Notes: a model not told the origin generated them from the letters alone. Counted from the first letter of the stretch, positions 11,584 to 19,586 are shown. The stretch is 20,320 nucleotides of DNA from Bacilli bacterium (GCA_024693165.1 JAILLM010000071.1:1-20320); one strand, 5' to 3'. Numbers and translations are program-made.

Positions 11584-14394
11584 CTATTTATTTAAATATT
11601 TTTTTAAATAAGCACCAGTATATGATGAATCACACTTAGCTATTTCTTCAGGAGTACCTGTAGCAACAATAGTACCTCCTCCAACACCACCATCTGGACC
11701 TAAATCAATAATATAATCAGCAACTTTAATAACATCTAAGTTATGTTCAATAACTATAACGCTATCTCCATTTTCGACTATTCTATTTAATATAGATAAT
11801 AGTTTCTTAATATCATCAGTATGTAATCCAGTTGTTGGTTCATCTAAGATAAATACAGATTTACCAGTAGCTTTCTTTTGTAATTCTTTAGCAAGTTTAA
11901 CACGAGATGCTTCACCACCTGATAAAGTAGGTGCACTTTGTCCAAGTTTAATATAACCTAAACCAACATCCATTAATACTTGTAATTTATCTCTAACCTT
12001 TTTATGATTCTCAAAGAATTCAATTGCTTCACTAACTCTCATTTCAAGAACATCTGCAATTGTTTTACCTTTAAACTTAATATCTAATGTTTCACTATTA
12101 TATCTAGTACCATGACATACATCACAAGGCACATAAACATCTGGTAGGAAATGCATTTCAATCTTCTTAACTCCATCTCCCCAGCAAGCTTCACATCTAC
12201 CACCTTTAACATTAAATGAGAATCTACCTTTATCATAGCCTCTCATTTTAGCTTCTTTAGTTTCAGCAAATACATCTCTGATATCATCAAAGACACCTGT
12301 ATAAGTTGCAGGATTACTTCTTGGAGTTCTTCCAATTGGATCTTGACTAATTTCTACTACTTTATCAACATTTTCTAAACCAGTAATAGATTTATGTTTA
12401 CCAATTTTAACTTTAGATTTATAAACAGCATGTTGTAATGAATGACAAAGGATTTCATTAACTAATGTAGATTTACCTGAACCTGATACACCAGTAACAC
12501 ATGTTAATACACCTAATGGGAATTTGACATTAATATTCTTAAGGTTATTTTCAGATGCACCTTTAATAGTAATCCAGTTGCCCTTACATTTTCTTCTTTT
12601 TTTTGGAACTTCAATTTTCTTTTTACCAGTTAAATATTGACCAGTTAATGAGTTTTCGTTCTTCATTACTTCTTCAGGTGTACCAGCGGCCATAACTTGT
12701 CCTCCATTATCACCTGCACCAGGACCAATATCAATTAAATAGTCAGCTGCTCTCATAGTATCTTCATCATGTTCAACTACAATTAAAGTATTACCTAAGT
12801 CTCTCATGTTTTTCATAGATTCGATTAATCTATCATTATCTTTTTGATGTAATCCAATTGAAGGTTCATCAAGAACATATAATACTCCAGAAAGCCTTGA
12901 ACCAATTTGAGTAGCAAGTCTAATTCTTTGTGCTTCACCACCTGATAAAGTTCCGGCTTCTCTTTGAAGTGATAAGTAATTTAATCCAACATGATCTAGG
13001 AATTCTAATCTTGATTTAATTTCTTTTAAAATAAGCTCACTTATTTCTTTTTGTTGTTCAGTTAATTTTAAATTATCAAAGAATACAATTAAATCCTTAA
13101 TAGACATTTGAACTACATCCCAAATACTTTTACCATCAATTAAGATATTTAATATTTCAGGTTTAAGTCTTGAACCATTACATACATCACATGTAGTATC
13201 GTTCATATATCTATCTATCCATTCTCTAATCCATCCTGAATTAGTTTCAATGTATCTTCTTTCTAATTGAGTAACTATACCTTCATATGAATCAGTAGTA
13301 TGTCTAGTATTACCATTCTTAGAAACAAAATCATAATCGAATAAAAATGGACTGCCAAATAAAACTACATCCAAGTCTTTTTTAGGCATATCTTTAACAG
13401 GTATACTTAAATCTATATCTAATTCTCTTGCAACAGTTAAAAGTTTAACTGATTCAATAGTATTATCAAAATTGAATGTTTCAATCGCACCATCTAAAAT
13501 AGATTTATTCTTATCAGGTATAAGTAAATCTAAATCAATATGTTTAGTAAAACCTAATCCTTTACAATGAGGACAAGCTCCATATGGTGCATTAAATGAG
13601 AATATTCTTGGTTCTAACTCTGGTAATGAGAAATCGCAATCAGGACAAGCATATGATTCACTCATTACTATTTCTTTATCACCAATTATATTAATAACAA
13701 CTTTTCCTTTACTTAATTTAGTAGCTGTTTCAATTGCTTCAAATAGTCTACTTCTTATATCTTCTTTAATAACAATTCTATCAATTACTACTTCGATATC
13801 ATCTTTAGTATTTTTATCTAAAACTATTTCTTCAGCTAAATCTCTAGTTTCACCATTAACTCTAACTCTTGTATAACCATCTTTTCTTAAACTATCAAAT
13901 AGATCTTTGTGAGTTCCTTTTTCTCCATGACATACAGGACTTAAAACTTCAAGTTTAGTACCTATCTCATATTCTATTACTTTATTAGTCATTTCTTCAA
14001 CAGATTGAGATACTATTGGTTTATGATGATTAGGACAATATGGAATACCAACTCTTGCAAATAATAATCTTAAATAATCATAAATTTCAGTTACAGTACC
14101 AACAGTAGATCTAGGATTGTTATTTGTAGATTTTTGATCAATTGAAATACTTGGAGATAAACCTTCGATTGAATCTACAAGTGGTTTTTCTGATCCACCT
14201 AAAAATTGTCTTGCATAAGCAGAAAGAGATTCAATATATCTTCTTTCACCTTCAGCATAAATGGTATCAAAAGCTAAACTTGATTTACCAGAACCAGATA
14301 CTCCAGTCATAACTACAAGTTTATTTTTAGGTATTTCAATATCAATATTTTTCAAATTATTTTCTCTAGCGCCTTTAACAATAATCTTATCCAT
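11584..14394 (-). CDS. uvrA: Excinuclease ABC subunit A
   Basis: UvrA is the damage-sensing ATPase of nucleotide excision repair; it loads UvrB at lesions. The 936 residues match the family (about 940). Two ABC ATPase modules are complete: Walker A GVSGSGKSS (31-39) and LSGGEAQRIRLA in the first, GVSGSGKST and LSGGEASRVKLA in the second. Zinc-finger cysteine pairs are present (CPDC/CPHC and CEACWGDG/CDVCHGTR). The second signature has ASR where AQR is common. I chose the ATG at 14394 with GGAGGTG upstream, giving the normal start MDKIIVKGARENNLKNI; an upstream frame start at 14442 overlaps the promoter. uvrB, often next to it, is not in the window, and I see no GAAC-N4-GTTC LexA box. Confidence 0.97.
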   Translation of the reverse strand: MDKIIVKGARENNLKNIDIEIPKNKLVVMTGVSGSGKSSLAFDTIYAEGERRYIESLSAYARQFLGGSEKPLVDSIEGLSPSISIDQKSTNNNPRSTVGTVTEIYDYLRLLFARVGIPYCPNHHKPIVSQSVEEMTNKVIEYEIGTKLEVLSPVCHGEKGTHKDLFDSLRKDGYTRVRVNGETRDLAEEIVLDKNTKDDIEVVIDRIVIKEDIRSRLFEAIETATKLSKGKVVINIIGDKEIVMSESYACPDCDFSLPELEPRIFSFNAPYGACPHCKGLGFTKHIDLDLLIPDKNKSILDGAIETFNFDNTIESVKLLTVARELDIDLSIPVKDMPKKDLDVVLFGSPFLFDYDFVSKNGNTRHTTDSYEGIVTQLERRYIETNSGWIREWIDRYMNDTTCDVCNGSRLKPEILNILIDGKSIWDVVQMSIKDLIVFFDNLKLTEQQKEISELILKEIKSRLEFLDHVGLNYLSLQREAGTLSGGEAQRIRLATQIGSRLSGVLYVLDEPSIGLHQKDNDRLIESMKNMRDLGNTLIVVEHDEDTMRAADYLIDIGPGAGDNGGQVMAAGTPEEVMKNENSLTGQYLTGKKKIEVPKKRRKCKGNWITIKGASENNLKNINVKFPLGVLTCVTGVSGSGKSTLVNEILCHSLQHAVYKSKVKIGKHKSITGLENVDKVVEISQDPIGRTPRSNPATYTGVFDDIRDVFAETKEAKMRGYDKGRFSFNVKGGRCEACWGDGVKKIEMHFLPDVYVPCDVCHGTRYNSETLDIKFKGKTIADVLEMRVSEAIEFFENHKKVRDKLQVLMDVGLGYIKLGQSAPTLSGGEASRVKLAKELQKKATGKSVFILDEPTTGLHTDDIKKLLSILNRIVENGDSVIVIEHNLDVIKVADYIIDLGPDGGVGGGTIVATGTPEEIAKCDSSYTGAYLKKYLNK

Positions 14395-14415
14395 ATAGCA
14401 CCTCCAAACATGCGT

Positions 14416-14444
14416 ATTATATATCAAATTTAAAAAAATCACAA
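14416..14444 (-). promoter_or_regulatory. Sigma-A promoter of uvrA
   Basis: TTGTGA (14439-14444), a 17-nt spacer, and a perfect TATAAT (14416-14421) lie on the minus strand. The start site would be about 15 nt before the uvrA start codon. It faces away from the metallopeptidase gene within a 95-nt divergent region. Confidence 0.65.
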
Positions 14445-14462
14445 TTATTGTAAAAATTATTA

Positions 14463-14468
14463 TATAAT
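14463..14468 (+). promoter_or_regulatory. Possible -10 of the metallopeptidase gene
   Basis: A perfect TATAAT on the plus strand lies 21 nt before the start at 14490. No -35 better than CACAAT is found at 16-18 nt, so this is a weak or activator-dependent promoter, or not one. Confidence 0.35.
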
Positions 14469-14489
14469 ACTTAGAAATAGGGAGTTAAT

Positions 14490-15536
14490 ATGGAAAAAAC
14501 AAGTTTTAAAAAATCATTACTAATCAGTCTATATTTAAAAGCAATTATTAATACACCTTTTATATATAAGTACGACAGAAAAAATATAATTTCTCATAAA
14601 ATTACTTTTAATACTTTAAATACTTTATTATTTAATAAAGAATATTCTTCAGATGTTTTTGAATGTGTTAACAATCTTAAAGAAGAAGATTTTATTAAAA
14701 CAAACATTGAAATATATGATGCATATCAAAATTATAATGATTTAATCTTAAATATTAATCCACAAGATCTAAGTTATGAAAAAACAATATTAAAATTAAG
14801 AGATTTACTTGATAAGCAAAAAAATGATGCCGATATCACATACGAAGAAATGTTAGAACAAGCAAACTTATATTACAATTCAATTCCTGATAAAGATATT
14901 AGAGACATCTTTAATAGAGTTTATAAAGAAAGAGATAAAAATGTCATCGTAGGAGATAAAACAGCCAATACATTCTTAATGCCAACAATAGATTATGCAT
15001 TAATAGTATTAGGTACCGAAAGTGAAACATATAAAAACATGTTATATGATTTAATTCATGAATATGGTCATATAATTCAAACTAACTTTAATAGAGATTT
15101 TTTATATTATGGAAAAGAATATCAACCAATCGAACTTATGCCAGTATTCTTTAATATATTGTCCCTATTCTATTTTGATTCATTAGAAAATGATATTGAA
15201 AGAAATATAACAAATCTACAAACATCAATATTCTTAAATCAAGTTAAATATACAAAAGAAATTAAAGAAAACGGATTAGATGCATTCAAAGAAAAATATA
15301 ATGATGCTGCGAAAGAAATTTATTTTGATCATAGTTCAATACAAGTATATTCATACTTAATACCAATGCTTACATCTTTTGAATTATTAAATAAATATAA
15401 AGAGGATCCTGAAAAAGCTATGCATATATCAAAAAAATTAATAATGAATAATAAAGATTACATAGACTTATTAAACGATAATAAAATTCATTTAGGAGAA
15501 AATACAAACGAAGCAATAAAAATGTTAAAGAAATAA
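14490..15536 (+). CDS. Divergent M3-like zinc metallopeptidase
   Basis: The product has 348 residues, with no signal peptide or membrane segment, so it is probably cytoplasmic. It carries HEYGH at 190-194 (zinc site HExxH) and a following Glu215 in PIELMPVFF, 21 residues after the second His, as the likely third zinc ligand. The helix after it and the C-terminal YSYLIPMLTSFELLNKYKEDPEKAMHISKKL (Tyr-rich, then a PEK-type helix) resemble oligoendopeptidase F and other M3 enzymes. The protein is shorter than M3 enzymes (about 560-600) and lacks most of their N-terminal part. An AGGGAG ribosome binding site precedes the ATG. A colinear paralogue follows 9 nt later, so the two arose by duplication. 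Substrate unknown; peptidase activity is inferred from the motif. Confidence 0.7.
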   Translation: MEKTSFKKSLLISLYLKAIINTPFIYKYDRKNIISHKITFNTLNTLLFNKEYSSDVFECVNNLKEEDFIKTNIEIYDAYQNYNDLILNINPQDLSYEKTILKLRDLLDKQKNDADITYEEMLEQANLYYNSIPDKDIRDIFNRVYKERDKNVIVGDKTANTFLMPTIDYALIVLGTESETYKNMLYDLIHEYGHIIQTNFNRDFLYYGKEYQPIELMPVFFNILSLFYFDSLENDIERNITNLQTSIFLNQVKYTKEIKENGLDAFKEKYNDAAKEIYFDHSSIQVYSYLIPMLTSFELLNKYKEDPEKAMHISKKLIMNNKDYIDLLNDNKIHLGENTNEAIKMLKK

Positions 15537-15545
15537 GGTAATATC

Positions 15546-15755
15546 ATGAGAAAATATAATACTTTTAATAGAAATTATTTAAAAAAACATATAAAAGAAA
15601 TACTAAAATATAAAGAAGAGCTAGAACAAGCAGAAGAACTAGATGAAGAACAATATGAAATAGTTCTAGAAGATATAAAGAACCTAGAATTATTTCTAGA
15701 TGGGAAATCAGTAGAGACTCTTTATGATGAATTAGAAAATAAATCATTATCATAA
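15546..15755 (+). CDS. N-terminal fragment of the broken metallopeptidase paralogue
   Basis: This open frame of 69 residues (MRKYNTFNRNYLKKHIKEIL...ELENKSLS) has an AAGG ribosome binding site overlapping the stop of the gene before, and starts 9 nt after it. It is rich in Lys and Glu and likely helical. It ends at TAA (15753-15755). The same frame then stays open for 55 codons up to an ATG at 15921 and on through the HEYAH peptidase domain. It therefore corresponds to residues 1-69 of a full-length paralogue and is not an independent small gene, unless the split is real and functional. Confidence 0.5.
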   Translation: MRKYNTFNRNYLKKHIKEILKYKEELEQAEELDEEQYEIVLEDIKNLELFLDGKSVETLYDELENKSLS

Positions 15756-15920
15756 AAAAGAAAGAATAATAAAGAATACTTTAAACAAGAAAAAGAAAGT
15801 ATTCCTATCATAAGAGAATTTAATGATACATATCAACGTGCAGTAATAAATCTAGATTTAGAAAACTTCATATGTGACGAATGTACTGATACTGCATATA
15901 CTCATAAAAGATTATTACAT

Positions 15921-16634
15921 ATGGTACATGACTTTTATATGACAATCCCAGATAAAGAGTTTAAAAATATTTTTAATAAAATATATAGTGATAGAATATA
16001 CAATGTAAGATTTAAAGAATCAGACGCCTCTTATTGTGGAGGAACTGCAGTAGATGATAAACAATATATTTCTATAGATAATTCAATTAACTATCCATGT
16101 TTTAGTAACTTAGCTCACGAATATGCACATGCTATTCATCAAAACTATCTTGGCCAGTTTATAACTTATGCAAATGATCAATATACAGAATTAGTATCTA
16201 TATTCTTCCAATTACTAGCGAATGAATATATAGCAAATATAGGTAACAATAAAGAAAGAGCTAGACAAGATAGTATAGGATTATTAATAAGAATGGACAT
16301 ATACGCTAATAATCTAGAAGTATTACACAATACAAGAAATATGAACTTTGAAACACAAAAAGAAATGTATGAATATTTTTCAAAGTTCTTATATGAAGAA
16401 GAAGCCGAAATGGCTATGACATATGATGCATATTTATTCCATGATTATCTAATTCCATACATTATTGATTTGGAATTATTATGGGAATATAAAAATGATC
16501 CAGAAAAAAGTTTATATATGTTAAAGCATTTAATTAATAATAGTGAAAAAAGTTATATTGAAGAAACCAAAAAATTAGGTCTTCATTTAAATGCTCATGA
16601 ATATAAATATATAAAACATTTAACAAATAAATAA
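15921..16634 (+). CDS. M3-like metallopeptidase domain, C-terminal part of the broken paralogue
   Basis: The product has 237 residues from the first ATG after the nonsense codon. It keeps the entire zinc region: HEYAH at 66-70 (LAHEYAHAIHQN) and Glu90 in YTELVSIFF, 20 residues after the second His. The C-terminal HDYLIPYIIDLELLWEYKNDPEKSLYMLKHL is like that of the upstream paralogue and M3 enzymes. No ribosome binding site precedes the ATG, so independent translation would be poor. The frame continues upstream without a stop to 15756, which shows that the real protein began earlier. No signal peptide is seen. It ends at a bidirectional terminator shared with dusB. Confidence 0.6.
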   Translation: MVHDFYMTIPDKEFKNIFNKIYSDRIYNVRFKESDASYCGGTAVDDKQYISIDNSINYPCFSNLAHEYAHAIHQNYLGQFITYANDQYTELVSIFFQLLANEYIANIGNNKERARQDSIGLLIRMDIYANNLEVLHNTRNMNFETQKEMYEYFSKFLYEEEAEMAMTYDAYLFHDYLIPYIIDLELLWEYKNDPEKSLYMLKHLINNSEKSYIEETKKLGLHLNAHEYKYIKHLTNK

Positions 16635-16657
16635 AGCAATCATTAAGATTGCTTTTT
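16633..16657 (+). terminator. Terminator shared by convergent metallopeptidase and dusB genes
   Basis: A 9-bp perfect stem AAAGCAATC/GATTGCTTT with a 5-nt loop (16633-16655) has five T on the plus strand. The plus-strand gene stops at 16632-16634 and dusB stops at 16643-16645, so both stop codons lie at or inside the hairpin. The minus-strand T tract (TTTATTTATT) is weaker but may also work. Confidence 0.8.
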
Positions 16658-17632
16658 AAGTTCATTAATATAATTTTCAAGAATACTAAACATTTCCTCT
16701 TTTGATTTAGTTTGGCATATTTGATTTTTAACAGGTGCACTTCCAGGTAAACCTTTGATATATTGAAGTGCATGTGTTCTTATTTCAAGTAAAGCACCAA
16801 TCTCACCCTTATCTTGAACAAGTAATTGAAAATGTCTTTTTAACATTTCAATTCTTTCATCATAAGTTGGTACATTTGGATCAGGTTCTTTTCCACTTTC
16901 TAAATACTCAACACATTCTCTTATTAACCAAGGATTTCCTAAAACTCCTCTACCAATCATAACAGCATCACAACCAGTTTCATCTAACATTTGTTTTGCT
17001 AAATAACAACTAGTTACATCACCATTACCAATGACAGGAATATTAACAGCTTCTTTTACTTGTTTAATAATAGACCAATCAGCTTTTCCTGAATAACCTT
17101 GAGAACGAGTTCTTGCATGAATAGCTATTGCTGAAGCTCCTGCTTCTTCAATTTTCTTAGCAACTTCAACTGCATTAATATGATTTTCGTCCCAACCACT
17201 TCTTATTTTAACTGTAACGGGAACACTAACTGCATTGACTACAGCTTCAACTATTTCTTTAATCTTTTCAGGATTTTTAAGTAAAGCAGAACCGGCTTGT
17301 GCCCTAACTGCAACTTTAGGAACAGGGCATCCCATATTAATATCAATAATATCAGGATGCATTACTTCCTCAATCTTTTTAGCAGCTGTTACAAATGATT
17401 CTTTATCAGCTCCAAATATTTGTTGAACAATAGGTCTTTCCATCTCATCCATCTTAAGTAAATCTAATGTTTTTTCATTACCAAAAGTGATAGCTTTATC
17501 CGAAACCATCTCAGCATAAATTAATCCAGCACCCATTTCTTTAATAATCTTTCTATAAGATGTATTAGAAATTCCAGCCATTGGTGCTAAAACTATTCTA
17601 TTTTTAATTTCAACATTACCTATTTTCCACAT
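16643..17632 (-). CDS. dusB: tRNA-dihydrouridine synthase (DusB type)
   Basis: This FMN-dependent enzyme reduces uridines in the tRNA D loop with NADPH. The product has 329 residues, the normal length. The TIM-barrel start LAPMAGISNTSYRKI (15-29) is followed by QQIFGADKESF and DINMGCPVPKV with the catalytic Cys102. Further motifs are VKIRSGW, AIHARTRSQGYSGKADW, IPVIGNGDV and VMIGRGVLGNPWLI for FMN binding. I chose the ATG at 17632, which has AGGTG upstream; a GTG at 17641 lies inside that site. In many Firmicutes dusB is beside lysS or ftsH, not seen here. Position in tRNA is inferred from the subfamily only. Confidence 0.93.
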   Translation of the reverse strand: MWKIGNVEIKNRIVLAPMAGISNTSYRKIIKEMGAGLIYAEMVSDKAITFGNEKTLDLLKMDEMERPIVQQIFGADKESFVTAAKKIEEVMHPDIIDINMGCPVPKVAVRAQAGSALLKNPEKIKEIVEAVVNAVSVPVTVKIRSGWDENHINAVEVAKKIEEAGASAIAIHARTRSQGYSGKADWSIIKQVKEAVNIPVIGNGDVTSCYLAKQMLDETGCDAVMIGRGVLGNPWLIRECVEYLESGKEPDPNVPTYDERIEMLKRHFQLLVQDKGEIGALLEIRTHALQYIKGLPGSAPVKNQICQTKSKEEMFSILENYINELKKQS

Positions 17633-17677
17633 AATATTCACCTGTTTCTATTTAATTTTAAAAGTTAAATATAAAAA

Positions 17678-17705
17678 ATACTAGATTATTTAATCATAAA
17701 AACAA
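17678..17705 (-). promoter_or_regulatory. Possible sigma-A promoter of dusB
   Basis: TTGTTT (17700-17705), a 16-nt spacer, and TAGTAT (17678-17683) lie on the minus strand. The -35 lies in the T tract of the preceding terminator, and the -10 equals that of the 20202 gene. The match is modest. Confidence 0.35.
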
Positions 17706-17730
17706 AAATAAAACTAGGTTTACCTAGTTT
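17695..17730 (-). terminator. Rho-independent terminator after the tagO-HAD operon
   Basis: A perfect inverted repeat AAACTAGG/CCTAGTTT (17711-17730) overlaps the stop codon of the HAD gene. On the minus strand it is followed by an interrupted T tract (TTTTATTTTTGTTTTT). Confidence 0.8.
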
Positions 17731-18307
17731 ATTTCTTTAAATCAAGAAGAATTAATCTATCCTTTTTTACTTGATAAGCTTTCTCAGCTAACTCTAAAAT
17801 AGGCCTATCACTTCTTATACTATCAGAATAACTTTCCATAACTTTATAGTTATTATATTTTTCATTAAGTCTTCTTACTTTTTCAACATCATGGCAATTA
17901 ATTCCATCATACTTACCAGTCTTAGGATCAACTTTACTAGCCATCATATCCTTAACGCCTAATCTTTTACAAATTGGCTTAAGTAAAAATTCAGGCGAAG
18001 CACTTATAACAATGTCATCATTATGTTTTCTATCAATATAATATTTCTTTATATTCTTTTCATGAGTATCCCAAAACTCATTAAGTAATTCATCATTGAT
18101 TTCAATAAATGTGAATACTTTATAAAAAGTTTGTTTCATTGTAGTCTTACTTATAATTCTTAATCCATAAAGAGTTAAATAAATAATCATTACAAATAGC
18201 CAAAGAATTGTAATAGGTTTCTTTTTAAATATAAACTTAAAGAAATCTACAGTTGAATCACCATCATAAATTGTTTCATCAAAATCAAATAAATTAATCT
18301 TTATCAT
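17729..18307 (-). CDS. HAD-superfamily phosphatase (HAD-IB type)
   Basis: The product has 192 residues. Motif I DFDET (8-12) supplies the nucleophile Asp8 and acid Asp10, VISASPEF carries the motif II Ser, and SYSDSIRSDRPILELAEKAYQV is the motif IV acidic pair, in the GDSxxDxPLL position. This matches the phosphoserine-phosphatase-like HAD-IB family. A cap insertion includes a strongly hydrophobic stretch (ITILWLFVMIIYLTLYGLRII) that suggests contact with membrane or a lipid substrate. I chose the ATG at 18307 with GAGGT upstream. It overlaps the last 14 nt of tagO, so it is translationally coupled to it. A polyprenyl- or lipid-phosphate substrate is an inference from this coupling; the substrate is unknown. 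Confidence 0.8.
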   Translation of the reverse strand: MIKINLFDFDETIYDGDSTVDFFKFIFKKKPITILWLFVMIIYLTLYGLRIISKTTMKQTFYKVFTFIEINDELLNEFWDTHEKNIKKYYIDRKHNDDIVISASPEFLLKPICKRLGVKDMMASKVDPKTGKYDGINCHDVEKVRRLNEKYNNYKVMESYSDSIRSDRPILELAEKAYQVKKDRLILLDLKK

Positions 18308-19361
18308 TATTACCTCTATTATGTTCAAATAAAATATCTGTCTTAAATATTAATACAATAAATAATAGTAATAATATCCCATAAATTAAGATACTAATCA
18401 AGTTATCACCTAATGTATAAAAGATAGAAACAGAAGCAAATAATATATTAATAGCATACATAATTAATACTGTAATTCTAGTTGAATGAGTATTCTTAAG
18501 CAATTGATGATGTAAGTGTTCCTTATCAGCATCACCAATACTCTTACCCTTAAGCAATCTTCTACCCATCGCTAGTAATGTATCTAAGATAGGTACAAAT
18601 AAAAGTAACATAGGAATAATTAATGAAGTAAGTGTTGCTGTCTTAAATCCCATAAGAGCAATAACACTAATAATATATCCTAAGAACATACTTCCAGTAT
18701 CACCCATAAATACAAGCGCAGGACTAAAGTTATATATTAAGAATCCTAAGCAAGCACCAAATAGAATTAAACATAAAATAACATCTAATCCACCAAGGTT
18801 TTGCATTATAAATCCTAATATTGCAATTGTAATAAAATATATCGAAGAACATCCAGCCGCTAAACCATCTAAACCATCAGTTAAATTAATTGCATTAGTA
18901 ATAGCAATTATAAAAAGAACAGTTAATGGATAAGTAAGTAATCCAAATTGGAAGAAATGCCCAAATATTTGCATATCTTTAAATACTAAGCCACCATATA
19001 CAGTAACTATTAAAGCAGCAATAATTTGTCCAAGCAACTTCCATTTTGGACTTAATGGTTTAATATCATCACAAATACCTGTTATAACAACAATAAATCC
19101 ACCAATAAGCACAGCAAGCATTTGATCACTCTTTGGAGCAAACATCATATAACCAATTAAGAATGAAACAAAGATAGCAATTCCACCCATCGTAGGAATT
19201 GGTTTATTATGTACTTTTCTCTTTCCATCTGGAACATCAACTGCCCCAACATGTTTAGCAAACTTAATTGATAATGGAGTCAAAATAACACTTAATGCAA
19301 AAGTAATAATTATAATATATAAAACATTATGACCATTTATAAATAAATTTAGTGGATTCAT
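18294..19361 (-). CDS. tagO: Undecaprenyl-phosphate sugar-1-phosphate transferase, TagO/WecA type
   Basis: This integral membrane enzyme moves a sugar-1-phosphate, typically GlcNAc-1-P from UDP-GlcNAc, to undecaprenyl phosphate, starting wall teichoic acid or other surface glycan synthesis. The 355 residues contain about ten hydrophobic segments and the family motifs: KVHNKPIPTMGG (49-60), DDIKPLSP (98-105, the Mg-binding DD), NLTDGLDGLA (159-168), FMGDTGS (218-224) and the cytoplasmic EHLHHQLL (281-288), the HxHH box of TagO/WecA as distinct from MraY. GAGGTG lies 6 nt before the ATG. A perfect TATAAT (19382-19387) lies upstream with a poor -35 (TTCCTT). It forms an operon with the HAD gene. 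The sugar donor is not certain. Confidence 0.88.
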   Translation of the reverse strand: MNPLNLFINGHNVLYIIIITFALSVILTPLSIKFAKHVGAVDVPDGKRKVHNKPIPTMGGIAIFVSFLIGYMMFAPKSDQMLAVLIGGFIVVITGICDDIKPLSPKWKLLGQIIAALIVTVYGGLVFKDMQIFGHFFQFGLLTYPLTVLFIIAITNAINLTDGLDGLAAGCSSIYFITIAILGFIMQNLGGLDVILCLILFGACLGFLIYNFSPALVFMGDTGSMFLGYIISVIALMGFKTATLTSLIIPMLLLFVPILDTLLAMGRRLLKGKSIGDADKEHLHHQLLKNTHSTRITVLIMYAINILFASVSIFYTLGDNLISILIYGILLLLFIVLIFKTDILFEHNRGNNDKD

Positions 19362-19395
19362 TATATATACACCTCATAATCATTATAAATAAAAA

Positions 19396-19426
19396 TAAAT
19401 AAAAAAGGAACAAAAACTTGTCCCTT
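19396..19426 (-). terminator. Rho-independent terminator after tRNA-Glu
   Basis: A 9-bp stem with one G-U pair in the RNA (AAGGGACAA/TTGTTCCTT, 19405-19426, loop of 4) is followed on the minus strand by a T-rich tract. It ends the tRNA transcript 15 nt after CCA and precedes tagO. Confidence 0.75.
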
Positions 19427-19441
19427 ATTAAAACTAAAAAA

Positions 19442-19518
19442 TGGTGATCTGTATGGGATTCGGACCCATGAATGTAACCTTGAGAGGGTTATGTGTTAAA
19501 CCACTTCACCAACAGACC
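19442..19518 (-). tRNA. tRNA-Glu (anticodon CUC), CCA encoded
   Basis: The minus strand folds as a 77-nt tRNA including CCA. The acceptor stem is GGTCTGT/ACAGATC (one G-U), the D arm GTG...CAC with GG in the loop, the anticodon stem TAACC/GGTTA with loop CTCTCAA, the variable loop CATTC, and the T stem ATGGG/CCCAT. Anticodon positions 34-36 read CUC, which decodes GAG, so this is a second Glu isoacceptor in addition to the usual UUC. The start GGTCTGTTGGTGAAGTGG resembles tRNA-Glu. The T loop is TCCGAAT, so position 55 is C where U (pseudouridine) is nearly universal. It has its own promoter and terminator. Confidence 0.9.
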
Positions 19519-19530
19519 AAGAACAATATA

Positions 19531-19559
19531 ATAATAACATTTAAATCTATTTATAACAA
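19531..19559 (-). promoter_or_regulatory. Sigma-A promoter of tRNA-Glu
   Basis: TTGTTA (19554-19559), a 17-nt spacer, and TATTAT (19531-19536) with TGT before it (extended -10) lie on the minus strand. It starts right after the T tract of the previous gene's terminator, giving a start about 6 nt before the tRNA. Confidence 0.65.
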
Positions 19560-19560
19560 G

Positions 19561-19586
19561 AAAAAAAAGAATGTAAAAACATTCTT
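19561..19586 (-). terminator. Rho-independent terminator after the 19585-20202 gene
   Basis: A 7-bp perfect stem AAGAATG/CATTCTT with a 6-nt loop (19567-19586) is followed on the minus strand by eight T in all. It overlaps the stop codon of the gene. Confidence 0.8.

Larger units (their letters stand above)
15546..16634 (+). pseudogene. Metallopeptidase paralogue interrupted by one in-frame TAA
   Basis: Read through the TAA at 15753-15755, this is a single frame of 362 positions, colinear with the 348-residue gene before it. The IPDK motif falls at 134 versus 132, HEYxH at 191-195 versus 190-194, and the third-ligand Glu at 215 in both. The frame is the same on both sides, so the lesion is a substitution and not an indel. 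The zinc site is intact. It is either a young pseudogene, a sequencing error, or a gene read by suppression or reinitiation. Confidence 0.7.

Noticed and set aside
14395..14489. LexA/DinR box controlling uvrA
   Set aside because: No GAAC-N4-GTTC-like sequence is present in the divergent region.
15753..15755. Programmed frameshift or selenocysteine in the peptidase paralogue
   Set aside because: The stop is TAA and not TGA, and the frame is unchanged across it, so neither mechanism fits.
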